54,304 nucleotides of DNA from Raoultibacter timonensis (GTDB lineage: Bacteria > Actinomycetota > Coriobacteriia > Coriobacteriales > Eggerthellaceae): positions 2,277,194 to 2,331,497 of the forward strand of contig NZ_LT964679.1 in NCBI RefSeq assembly GCF_900240215.1, read 5' to 3'. Below, piece after piece: positions 26,058 through 33,539 of this stretch. A program made the position numbers and the translations under genes. Position 1 is the stretch's first letter, and the number at the start of each line of letters is the position of its first letter. The notes under the pieces were generated by a model, which did not search any database, had not been told where the DNA came from, and saw nothing but the letters and a program-made list of their open reading frames with translations.

Positions 26058-26103
26058 GCTTCCGTCCGTAAATCGCCAATCAGCCCCATTGCCACTTCGT
26101 CTA

Positions 26104-26142
26104 TTATACTTATATGGATATATTTTAATAGATATATATTCT
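26104..26142 (-). promoter_or_regulatory. AT-rich promoter and dyad before the radical-SAM operon
   Basis: A minus-strand TATAAT (26109-26104) lies 47 bases from the start codon. Directly upstream is GGATATAT-N10-ATATATTC (26117-26142), an 8-bp dyad with one mismatch, in an island of almost pure A/T (26100-26160). The position around -20 to -45 suits a repressor or activator site. Confidence 0.45.
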
Positions 26143-26286
26143 ATATTAGAAATAAATAGAGTGTCGGGAGCCCATGCGCTAGCAGCTTAACGAGGCAGGG
26201 ATTATTCACGTTTGCGCGAGACGCGATGGTTTTCCGCAATCGCATGCGCCGGACCCCCGGCAAAAACGTGCCGAACAGCGCGCTCG

Positions 26287-27171
26287 CTACTTCTCCAAAG
26301 CCCTCAGCTCTTGTACCCACGAACCTTGAACGACGTTCTCGATGCGCTTATCCCACATGATGCAGACCCGGCACGACTGAGCTAGATCGGCGATGGGAAC
26401 GAACGCGATGCGATCGCCGTAGCGTTCCTGATGATGCCTGAAAACAAGCGCCAGCCCCATGCCGCATTCCACCTGATACGCCAACGAAGGAATATCCTTG
26501 TAGTAGGCCGCCGGTTCAATGCCGTATTCGCTCGCCTTGAGAGCGCGCCGATAGTACGCGTTGATGGCACCCATCGCTTTGGGATCGGGGAATATGATCG
26601 GCTGTTTCGACAGGTCTTCGAGGGTGACGGATTCCCTGCCAGCCAGTTCGTGGTCCTTCGGCATGGTCGCGTAGTAGGTGTCCCTGCCGATGTAGACGCG
26701 GCAGAACGAATCGCCGAGATCGGGGTCGATATCGAGCGTTACGCACAGATCGATCTGACGCTGCCGGAGCCGCTGCATCAGATCGCCGTACTCGAGCGCC
26801 TGATACTCGGGAACGATATTGCTGTTCGATCTCAGAATAGCTTCGCTGATCAGGGGCAAAAGCCCGCGTGCTGCATCGTAGAGATACCCGATGCGCAGTA
26901 TCTCGCCCCGCTTCTTCAGGCTTTCGACATGCCGCATCGAGCGATCGAAATCCTCGACGGTGATCTGCGAGTCTTCGTAAAACGCCTTCCCTATCTCCGT
27001 CAGGCGAACATGATGGGTGTCTCGAATAAAGAGCTTGGCCCCGATCTCTTCTTCGATGGCAGCTATGTGACGGCTGAGCGTCGATTGGGTCTGATAGGTT
27101 TCAGCGGATGTCTTCGTGAAACTCATGTTGCTCGCAAGGAGAAGGAACTCTTTCAGGTACTCGATTTGCAT
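26287..27171 (-). CDS. LysR-family transcriptional regulator
   Basis: This 294-residue protein begins MQIEYLKEFLLLASNMSFTKTSAETYQTQSTLSRHIAAIEEEIGAKLF, the LysR winged HTH (residues 1-60), followed by a substrate-binding domain with two lobes (about 88-290; LRIGYLYDAARGLLP opens it). ATG 27171 is chosen for GGGGGAG at the right distance. It is divergent from the GntP-type permease at 27325 and is the likely regulator of that gene and perhaps of the molybdoenzyme cluster beyond. The effector is unknown. The spacer of 153 bases has no clear LysR box that I could mark. Confidence 0.9.
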   Translation of the reverse strand: MQIEYLKEFLLLASNMSFTKTSAETYQTQSTLSRHIAAIEEEIGAKLFIRDTHHVRLTEIGKAFYEDSQITVEDFDRSMRHVESLKKRGEILRIGYLYDAARGLLPLISEAILRSNSNIVPEYQALEYGDLMQRLRQRQIDLCVTLDIDPDLGDSFCRVYIGRDTYYATMPKDHELAGRESVTLEDLSKQPIIFPDPKAMGAINAYYRRALKASEYGIEPAAYYKDIPSLAYQVECGMGLALVFRHHQERYGDRIAFVPIADLAQSCRVCIMWDKRIENVVQGSWVQELRALEK

Positions 27172-27324
27172 TGCTCCCCCGATCGCCTTGTGCAAAAACT
27201 GCATAAGCCATGCAGACCATACAATACCACTCCACCCTTAGGCGCTCTATATTTTTCCCCGAAGGATTCTGTAGAGCTCGCAGGATCGTCGCAATTGTAT
27301 CTGAAACGTTTCCAGTTAGGGGTG

Positions 27325-28686
27325 ATGCTTGTGTTGGGTGTTTTAGGTATTCTTCTGGCAATTGCCGCGCTTGTCGTTTTAGCGTGGCGGCGATGGAATG
27401 CCATCGTGTGTGCGCTGATCGCCACACTGATCATCGGCGTTTTCAACGGATTTGGCATTTGGGGGACCCTTACCGACTACTTTTTGCCCGCTGCGGGCAA
27501 CTGGGTTACCACCTTCATTCTCATGTTCCTTACCTCGGCCATGTATGCGAAGGTGATAGGAGACAGCGGTGCGGCAGACCGCATCGCTCAATGGGTTCTG
27601 GACAAAGCAGGAGAGAAGTTCATCTACCCGGTTCTTATCCTGATCTGCATGATTCTCACATACGGCGGTATTAACGCCCTGGTCATCGTCTTCGTGTTCT
27701 GGCCGCTCGCCATCCCCATCGCTCGCGCGATGAACAAACCCCGCTACATTTTCCTGACCATCATGTACATGGGTCTTCTGGGCGGGGCGAACATGGCCAT
27801 GCCGGGATCTCCGCAAACCGGCAACGTCGCCGCTGCGCAAATCCTGGGGACGTCCGTCACGGCAGCGCCGGGCTGGGGCATCATCGCCACCGTTCTGTGG
27901 TTCGCATTCGACGTGTGGTTCATCTACCGCCTTGATCGCTGGGCGGCAAAGCGCAACCACACCTTCGAGGAAGGCGTCGGCCTTCCCATCAAATCGCGCT
28001 CGATCGAGACCTGCCCGAGCATGGTGCGCTCGATCATCCCGATCGTCGTCCTGCTCGCCCTCTTCGTTATCTTGGGCAACGGTTTCGGCCCGATCCCGAA
28101 GATGAGCGCGACAACCGCCGTCGTTACGGCGAACGTCATCGCCACGATCATCTGCCTAGCCCTGAACTTCAAGTTTTACGAGAATAAGGAGAACGGCCTT
28201 TCGGTCGGCGAAGGCATGAAGAAGAGCGTATTCGACGGCCTCATGAGCGGACTGAGCCCGGCATCCGCGATGTTCTGCATGGTTGCATTCGCTTCGGTGC
28301 TCTCCGCAACGCCCGCATTCCAATCGCTTGTGGACATTGCAATGGGGTCCGCCGGCAACCCGTACTTCCAAGGCTTCATCGCAACCCAGCTGCTCGGCGT
28401 AATCTGCGGATCGGCCGGTGCGACATCGACGGCGGTCTGCAACACGTTCGGCGCACAATGGCTCGCCATCCCCGGCGTAAACGCCGATGCCCTAACCCGA
28501 ATCGTCTCGATCGGCGCCGCAGGCTGCTCTACGGTTCCCTATTCGGGCGGCCTTTTCGTAAACCTCGATGTGACCGGCTGCAAGATGAAGCACGTCTGGC
28601 CGCAGCAGTTCATAGCATGCGCCATTCCGGCCATCGTGCTCTGCGCCATCTGCGCAGGCTTGGCCTCGGTGGGATTGGTTTTCTAG
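27325..28686 (+). CDS. GntP-family permease
   Basis: This protein of about 453 residues has around twelve membrane helices and begins LGVLGILLAIAALVVLAWRRWNAIVCALIATLIIGVFNG, the usual GntP N-terminus. NALVIVFVFWPLAIPIAR, GGANMAMPGSPQTGN and GVICGSAGATSTAVC are conserved-type loops. GntP permeases take up gluconate-like sugar acids and other hydroxy acids with protons. The exact start is uncertain: TTG 27295 (AGGA nine bases upstream), ATG 27325 and GTG 27331 (AGGGG eight bases upstream) are all possible. It is divergent from the LysR gene and is followed by a strong hairpin and the molybdoenzyme cluster on the same strand. Confidence 0.88.
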   Translation: MLVLGVLGILLAIAALVVLAWRRWNAIVCALIATLIIGVFNGFGIWGTLTDYFLPAAGNWVTTFILMFLTSAMYAKVIGDSGAADRIAQWVLDKAGEKFIYPVLILICMILTYGGINALVIVFVFWPLAIPIARAMNKPRYIFLTIMYMGLLGGANMAMPGSPQTGNVAAAQILGTSVTAAPGWGIIATVLWFAFDVWFIYRLDRWAAKRNHTFEEGVGLPIKSRSIETCPSMVRSIIPIVVLLALFVILGNGFGPIPKMSATTAVVTANVIATIICLALNFKFYENKENGLSVGEGMKKSVFDGLMSGLSPASAMFCMVAFASVLSATPAFQSLVDIAMGSAGNPYFQGFIATQLLGVICGSAGATSTAVCNTFGAQWLAIPGVNADALTRIVSIGAAGCSTVPYSGGLFVNLDVTGCKMKHVWPQQFIACAIPAIVLCAICAGLASVGLVF

Positions 28687-28706
28687 CCAGCCCCGGCCAC
28701 CGCTGC

Positions 28707-28742
28707 GTTTGCCGGATCCCATGAAACACGGATCCGGCAAAC
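28707..28742 (+). terminator. Hairpin between the permease and the molybdoenzyme cluster
   Basis: A perfect 13-bp stem GTTTGCCGGATCC/GGATCCGGCAAAC with a 10-base loop and no T run. It may stop part of the permease transcript or stabilise its 3' end while letting some polymerase through. Confidence 0.55.
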
Positions 28743-28773
28743 AGTCGGCGTCCGAGCAAACGGAGGTGAACCG

Positions 28774-29046
28774 ATGTGCTACTGCTGCTGTAACTGCGGA
28801 AAATGCACCGGGAGCGTACGCGATCCGATACCCGAGGGCCTCTGCCCCAAGTGTCTGCATTCCAATCCTCCCCGTGCGCGCACCTGCGAAGTCTGCGGCA
28901 TGCCTCTTCCCAAGCCACCAGGGCGTTCCCCATCGGCATCTTTGGCAGGAATGCCGCCCGACGCGCCCGATGAAACTGTTTCTGCAAGACAAAGGACAAA
29001 GCGAGAGGGAAACAATGGAAAAGAAGTTTCAAACCATAGAGCATGA
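28774..29046 (+). CDS. Cys-rich zinc-ribbon mini-protein
   Basis: This 90-residue product starts MCYCCCNCGKC, with six Cys in the first eleven residues, then has CPKC (24-27) and CEVC (38-41) as a zinc-ribbon pair, then a Pro/Ser-rich tail. ATG 28774 has GGAGGTGA at ideal distance, so it is very likely translated. Its last 32 bases overlap the molybdoenzyme gene in another frame, so the two are coupled. I do not know this family. It could be a metal- or cluster-handling helper, or an electron-transfer partner, for the molybdoenzyme. A second zinc-ribbon mini-gene lies at 31700 in the same cluster. Confidence 0.7.
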   Translation: MCYCCCNCGKCTGSVRDPIPEGLCPKCLHSNPPRARTCEVCGMPLPKPPGRSPSASLAGMPPDAPDETVSARQRTKREGNNGKEVSNHRA

Positions 29047-31285
29047 AAAACCATGGAGGTACGTTACGGAAGACGGCCTCACCGTCACCCGCGGAAGCGC
29101 CTGGTCGGGTCCGGGATGCCACCTCGGTTGCGGCATTCTGCTCTACACCGACAAAGACGGAAAGCTCGTCAAGATCGAGGGAGATCCCGAAAATCCGTTC
29201 AACAAGGGCCGCCTGTGCGTGCGCTGCCTCGATGCCATGGAGGCCGTCTACCACGAAGATCGCTTGACCACCCCCATGAAAAGGGATCCGAAGGATCGCG
29301 GCAAAGATGCTTGGACGCCTATCACCTGGGATGAAGCGTACGACCTCATCTACGAGAAGTTCAACGGCTTCCGCGAGGAATACGGCCCCGAGAGCGTTGC
29401 TTTCTTCCAGGGGACCGGACGAGACATCGCACCGTGGATCACCCGTTTTGCCTGGTCGTTCGGCAGCCCGAACAACGTGTTCGGCATGTCCGGCAATTCC
29501 TGCTACGGCCCGCGCGTTGCCGGCGCCATGTGCGTTACGGGATCGTTCTGGGTGGGCGACTACTCCCAGCAGTTCGTCGACCGCTACGACGACCCCAACT
29601 GGAAGGTACCCGAAGTCATCGTGGTATGGGGCAACAATCCGCTGAAATCGAATTCCGACGGCCTGTACGGCCATTGGGTCGTCGATTGCATGAAACGCGG
29701 TTCGAAGATTATCACGATCGATCCGCAGCGCATCTGGCTGGCAAACAAGGCGGAAGTACATCTGCCGATCAGGCCGGGCACCGATGCAGCCATGGCCATG
29801 GCCATGCTCAACGTTATCATCAACGAAGATCTGTACGATCACGAGTTCGTTGATTCTTGGACTTACGGCTTCGACGAGCTTGCCGCCCATGTTCAGGAAT
29901 GGACGCCTGAAAAGGCCGAAGAGGTAACCTGGGTACCGGCCGACAAGATCAGGCAAGCCGCTCGCATCATCGCCGCAGCTGATGGCTGCATATTCCAATG
30001 GGGCGTAGCCGTCGACATGCAGAAGAACGCCGTAGCCGCAGGCCACGCCATTACCTGCATCCAAGCGATCACCGGCAACGTAGACAACCCGGGCGGTATG
30101 ATATGCCCCGATTACATCCTCATGTACTTCAGCGGCTGGGGTCGCGAGCTGCTCGACCCAGAAAAAAGGAAGAACCGCATCGGCGATTCCAAATTCCCCA
30201 TGGTGGCAGACGCCTATTCCAAAGCCGATGCCGACGAGGTGTACAACACCATCATGACGGGCAAAAACGAAAAGGGCGAAGATCACCCCATGAAAGGCGC
30301 CTGGATCCAAACCACGAACTTCCTCGTGAATACCGCACCCGACCCCGAGTACCTCATCGAAGCGTTCCACAAACTCGAGTTCGTAGCGGCCATCGACCTG
30401 TTCATGACACCCACCATCATGGAGCTGGCCGACGTGGTGCTCCCCGCGGCATCGTTCCCCGAGCGCCAGGGCATCCGTATCGGTGACGGCGTACAGCGCG
30501 CCGAAACCATCAACCGCGCAGTCGATCGGCGTAGCGAGGGAATAGACGTGCGTAGCGACATGCAGGTGAATCGGGAACTGGGCAAACGATTCAACCCCGA
30601 CGCCTATCCGTGGGACAACGAGGAAGATATGTTCTCGAGCATCTTTGCGGAAACGGGCATGCGGTTCGAGGAAGTGCGCGAGCAAGCGCCCGTGTACCTG
30701 CCGTTTGAATACCACAAATATAAAACCGGGAAGCTGCGCCCCGACGGACAGGTCGGGTTCAACACCCGCACCGGCCGCATAGAGCTGTGGTGCACGCTCT
30801 ACAACGGCTACGGACTCGACCCGCTGCCGGTGTACGAAGAGCCCACCCACAGCCCCTATCGGACCCCCGAAGAGTACGAGCAATTCCCCGTCGTGCTAAC
30901 CACGGGATCGCGCAACTGGAGCCTCTTCCACAGCGAGCATCGTCAGATTCCGCGCATGCGCGCGCTGCATCCCGATCCGACGGTACTCGTGCCCGCCGAT
31001 ATCGCCGAGAAATTCAATCTCGCAGACGGCGAATGGGTCGTGCTGCGCAACCAGTTCGGATCATGCAAGCGCAAGGTGGTCATCGACCAGACCATGGCCC
31101 CCGGGATCGCCAGCACCGACCACGGCTGGTGGTTCCCCGAAAGCGAAGGCCGCTCGGAAGAAGACGGCTTGTTCGGTGCGCTGGAGTACAACTGCAACAC
31201 CCTGTTCAAATTCGACCAAGGCAAAGCAGGCTTCGGCTGCGACTACAAGAACATGCTGGTGACGATCGATAAGATTGAGGAGTAA
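29015..31285 (+). CDS. Cytoplasmic molybdopterin oxidoreductase (catechol dehydroxylase/acetylene hydratase-like group)
   Basis: This 756-residue DMSO-reductase-superfamily catalytic subunit has no Tat signal, so it works in the cytoplasm. The N-terminal cluster region is GPGCHLGCGILLY ... KGRLCVRCLD with Cys35, Cys39, Cys68 and Cys71; the first Cys of the usual CX2CX3C is absent. Later come VVWGNNPLKSNSDGLYGHWVVD (pterin binding), ITCIQAITGNVDNPGG, DVVLPAASFPERQG and the C-terminal dinucleotide-binding domain with VLTTGSRNWSLFHSEHRQIPRMR. Gut Eggerthellaceae use such cytoplasmic enzymes with small Fe-S partners for reductive dehydroxylation of aromatics, a plausible but unproven role. ATG 29015 follows GAGAGGGA. 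A small Fe-S partner gene begins three bases after its stop. Confidence 0.85.
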   Translation: MEKKFQTIEHEKPWRYVTEDGLTVTRGSAWSGPGCHLGCGILLYTDKDGKLVKIEGDPENPFNKGRLCVRCLDAMEAVYHEDRLTTPMKRDPKDRGKDAWTPITWDEAYDLIYEKFNGFREEYGPESVAFFQGTGRDIAPWITRFAWSFGSPNNVFGMSGNSCYGPRVAGAMCVTGSFWVGDYSQQFVDRYDDPNWKVPEVIVVWGNNPLKSNSDGLYGHWVVDCMKRGSKIITIDPQRIWLANKAEVHLPIRPGTDAAMAMAMLNVIINEDLYDHEFVDSWTYGFDELAAHVQEWTPEKAEEVTWVPADKIRQAARIIAAADGCIFQWGVAVDMQKNAVAAGHAITCIQAITGNVDNPGGMICPDYILMYFSGWGRELLDPEKRKNRIGDSKFPMVADAYSKADADEVYNTIMTGKNEKGEDHPMKGAWIQTTNFLVNTAPDPEYLIEAFHKLEFVAAIDLFMTPTIMELADVVLPAASFPERQGIRIGDGVQRAETINRAVDRRSEGIDVRSDMQVNRELGKRFNPDAYPWDNEEDMFSSIFAETGMRFEEVREQAPVYLPFEYHKYKTGKLRPDGQVGFNTRTGRIELWCTLYNGYGLDPLPVYEEPTHSPYRTPEEYEQFPVVLTTGSRNWSLFHSEHRQIPRMRALHPDPTVLVPADIAEKFNLADGEWVVLRNQFGSCKRKVVIDQTMAPGIASTDHGWWFPESEGRSEEDGLFGALEYNCNTLFKFDQGKAGFGCDYKNMLVTIDKIEE

Positions 31286-31288
31286 GCG

Positions 31289-31633
31289 ATGGTACGAGGA
31301 ATTTTGGTCGACTACGAGTTCTGCACGGGATGCCACACCTGCGAGATCGCTTGCGCCGTATCCCACGACCTGCCCAACAACCGCGCAGGCGTCGTGGTCC
31401 ACCACGAAGGCGCATGGGAAATAGCAAAAGACGCATGGCAAGACACGTACCTTCCCGTATTTACCGACGTATGCGACCTTTGCGAATGCGGCACGAAAGC
31501 GCACGACGGCGTACCTATGTGCGTGCACCATTGCCAGGCAAACGTTCTGAAAATCGGCGATGTCGAAGACCTGACAAAAGACCTCGCAGCGAAACCGAAG
31601 CAGACGCTGTACGCCCTCAAGGAAGAGGGATAG
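31289..31633 (+). CDS. Small [4Fe-4S] partner of the molybdoenzyme
   Basis: This 114-residue ferredoxin-type protein opens with VDYEFCTGCHTCEIAC (Cys12, 15, 18, 22), one [4Fe-4S] site; a second Cys group is Cys62, 65, 67, 78 and 82 in VCDLCECGTKAHDGVPMCVHHC, probably a second cluster with irregular spacing. It is shorter than DmsB (about 200, four clusters) and has no membrane segment, so it should pass electrons between a cytoplasmic donor and the molybdoenzyme whose gene ends three bases upstream. An insert AHDGVPM inside the Cys group is distinctive. Confidence 0.87.
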   Translation: MVRGILVDYEFCTGCHTCEIACAVSHDLPNNRAGVVVHHEGAWEIAKDAWQDTYLPVFTDVCDLCECGTKAHDGVPMCVHHCQANVLKIGDVEDLTKDLAAKPKQTLYALKEEG

Positions 31634-31699
31634 CGCAGGGCAGCTGTCGGAAAACGCCGCGCGCCGTAGTTCAATGCTAACAACGAAAGGATATATCCC

Positions 31700-31948
31700 A
31701 TGTGTTTCAGACCCGCATCCCTGAGCGCAGATAAGACCTGTCCCCAATGCGGAGCGACCGCATCCGTAACCGACACCGCCTGCCCGCAGTGCGGCGCCGA
31801 ATTGCCTGCGGAGCCCGCAATGCCGGGAATGCCCGGTGCTCCGGGAGCACCCGGTGCACCCAAAGCGCCGGGTGCTCCCGGAGCGCCCAAAGTGCCCGGT
31901 GCACCTGGTGCGCCCAAAGCTCCCGACGCACAGGAACGCACCGTATAG
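31700..31948 (+). CDS. Zinc-ribbon mini-protein with collagen-like Gly-Ala-Pro tail
   Basis: This 82-residue product has two CPQCGA motifs (Cys14/17 and Cys28/31) forming a zinc ribbon, then about 35 residues of G-x-P triplets (PGAPGAPGAPKAP and variants) and a short charged end. ATG 31700 follows AAAGGAT. Like the product at 28774 it flanks the molybdoenzyme genes, and both start MC. The tail is low complexity and may vary in repeat number between strains. Function unknown; metal binding by the ribbon is likely. Confidence 0.7.
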   Translation: MCFRPASLSADKTCPQCGATASVTDTACPQCGAELPAEPAMPGMPGAPGAPGAPKAPGAPGAPKVPGAPGAPKAPDAQERTV

Positions 31949-31982
31949 GCAAAGCGCAATCAACAACTCTTTCTGAAGCGTA

Positions 31983-32014
31983 TTGGAGGCTTCCAAGAGA
32001 ACGGAAGCCTCCAA
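31983..32014 (+). terminator. Hairpin before the DASS permease gene
   Basis: A perfect 12-bp stem TTGGAGGCTTCC/GGAAGCCTCCAA with an 8-base loop lies 35 bases after the mini-gene; there is no T run, so it may only reduce read-through into the permease gene. Confidence 0.45.
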
Positions 32015-32051
32015 GAGCGAAGAAACACCGAAGCAGGTAAGGGGGTAGTGC

Positions 32052-33464
32052 ATGAACGGGGTAACGATGCACGCAAAGCAAGTATTCGGTTTCGTCGCTA
32101 TGTTCGTCTGCGTCGCCGCGGGAATGCTGATTCCCGGCAGCGACATGCTCGGCCACGAGGGCATCTTGGCCCTTGCCATCCTGGCTGGCGCAATATTCAT
32201 GTGGTTCTGCGGCAGCATGTCTACCGGCATGACGGGGGTTCTCGCCTGTTTTCTGCTGCTGGTCTTAGGGGTTGTGCCCACGTTTGGCGATGCCTTTTCA
32301 GGGTTTATCACCACGACAACATGGTTCGTCCTCGGCGTTTTCTGCATGACGCTCCTCATGCAGAAAAGCACCTTGGGCCTGAGGCTGACCAAACGATTCA
32401 TCGTCTTGGCGAAAGGCGATTCGAAAAGGCTCGTCTTAATGCTCATGGCAGCCGCTGCGGTCATATCGTCGTTCATGACCGACACCGGCGCCGTCGCCCT
32501 GATGATGAGCTTCGCCCTACCTCTGCTCGACACCCTGGGAGCGAAGAAGGGCTCTTCAAACCTGGGGCGATGCCTCTTGCTGGGCGTTTCGTTCGGCGCG
32601 CTCTTCGGCGGGTTCACCACGCCTATCGGGCACAGCCTGAACGTGCTGGCTGCAGGTCTCTACACCCAGGCAACGGGTTTGCAGATCAACTTCCTATCCT
32701 GGATGAGCTACGGCATCCCGATCTGCGTCGCGATTCTGCCCATTGCATGGTTCGCCCTTATCAAGGCGTTCCCTCCCGAGCATATTACCGAAGACGCCGT
32801 ACAAGAGGTACTCGGATCCAAGTTCGAGACGGGACCGATGAACGCACTCGATAAGAAATGCCTTGCGTTGCTCATCATCCTCCCAACCTTGTGGATTCTC
32901 GGCAATTGGATTCCGCTGTTCAACGCGACAACCGTTGCGTTGGCAGGCATGCTGCTTCTATTCTTCCCAGGAATCAGCATCGTTACGTGGTCGGAATTCG
33001 AGCGGGCAACCTCGTGGAACCTGTTCATGTTCTTCGGAGGCGTTCTGAGCATCGGCGCCGCCATCGCATCCACAGGTGCAGCTGATTTCATCGCAACGCT
33101 GTTCTTGCAATCGGGAATCACCGAGATGCCCGTGTTCGCCGCACTGCTCGCCATCGCAGCGTTTCTCTATCTGCTGCATACCTTCTGCCCGATCTCGCCG
33201 TCGTGGGTGGCCATCTTCTTGCCCCCGATGATGACGTATGCGACCGTCGTGGGCATACCGCCGTTTCTTCCCGCGTTCTTGATCGTATGCCTGATTGCCG
33301 GAAGCTACCTCGTGCCGCTCTGCCCAGCCCTCAACATGACCTTCGATACCGGCTGGTACAAGTTCTCGGATACCGCCAAAGCGGGCTGGTTCACCTCGAT
33401 CGCATTCGTCGTTATCGCCGTAGCCTGGTCGTATGCAATGGGGGGAATTCTCGGCATCCATTGA
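32052..33464 (+). CDS. DASS (SLC13)-type anion permease
   Basis: This 470-residue protein has about eleven to twelve membrane helices. SSFMTDTGAVALMM (about 139-152) matches the first SNT-type signature of divalent anion:sodium symporters, and the second half repeats it around FCPISPSWVAIFLPP. Family members carry dicarboxylates, sulfate or other organic anions. ATG 32052 has AGGGGG upstream; ATG 32067 is another option. Being in line with the molybdoenzyme cluster, it probably imports the substrate or exports the product (inference). A terminator follows at 33496. Confidence 0.85.
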   Translation: MNGVTMHAKQVFGFVAMFVCVAAGMLIPGSDMLGHEGILALAILAGAIFMWFCGSMSTGMTGVLACFLLLVLGVVPTFGDAFSGFITTTTWFVLGVFCMTLLMQKSTLGLRLTKRFIVLAKGDSKRLVLMLMAAAAVISSFMTDTGAVALMMSFALPLLDTLGAKKGSSNLGRCLLLGVSFGALFGGFTTPIGHSLNVLAAGLYTQATGLQINFLSWMSYGIPICVAILPIAWFALIKAFPPEHITEDAVQEVLGSKFETGPMNALDKKCLALLIILPTLWILGNWIPLFNATTVALAGMLLLFFPGISIVTWSEFERATSWNLFMFFGGVLSIGAAIASTGAADFIATLFLQSGITEMPVFAALLAIAAFLYLLHTFCPISPSWVAIFLPPMMTYATVVGIPPFLPAFLIVCLIAGSYLVPLCPALNMTFDTGWYKFSDTAKAGWFTSIAFVVIAVAWSYAMGGILGIH

Positions 33465-33495
33465 CGTCGGGACGCTGGCTCCAAACAGCGCTCGG

Positions 33496-33539
33496 CCGCG
33501 CGGACGGCGAAACCGAAGTCGTCCGCGCGGTCTTATTCT
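33496..33539 (+). terminator. Terminator of the DASS permease gene
   Basis: CCGCGCGGACG (33496-33506) pairs with CGTCCGCGCGG (33520-33530), followed by TCTTATTCT. It lies between two convergent genes. Confidence 0.75.

Noticed and set aside
26431..27324. N-terminal extension of the GntP permease frame by about 300 codons
   Set aside because: The extension is antisense to the LysR gene and Arg-rich; the permease N-terminus begins near 27325.
28610..30883. 757-codon minus-strand open frame
   Set aside because: Antisense to the molybdoenzyme gene, which has domain motifs, ribosome site and operon context.
31830..31930. Short direct repeats resembling a CRISPR or VNTR
   Set aside because: They are in-frame codons of the Gly-Ala-Pro tail of the mini-protein, with no spacers.
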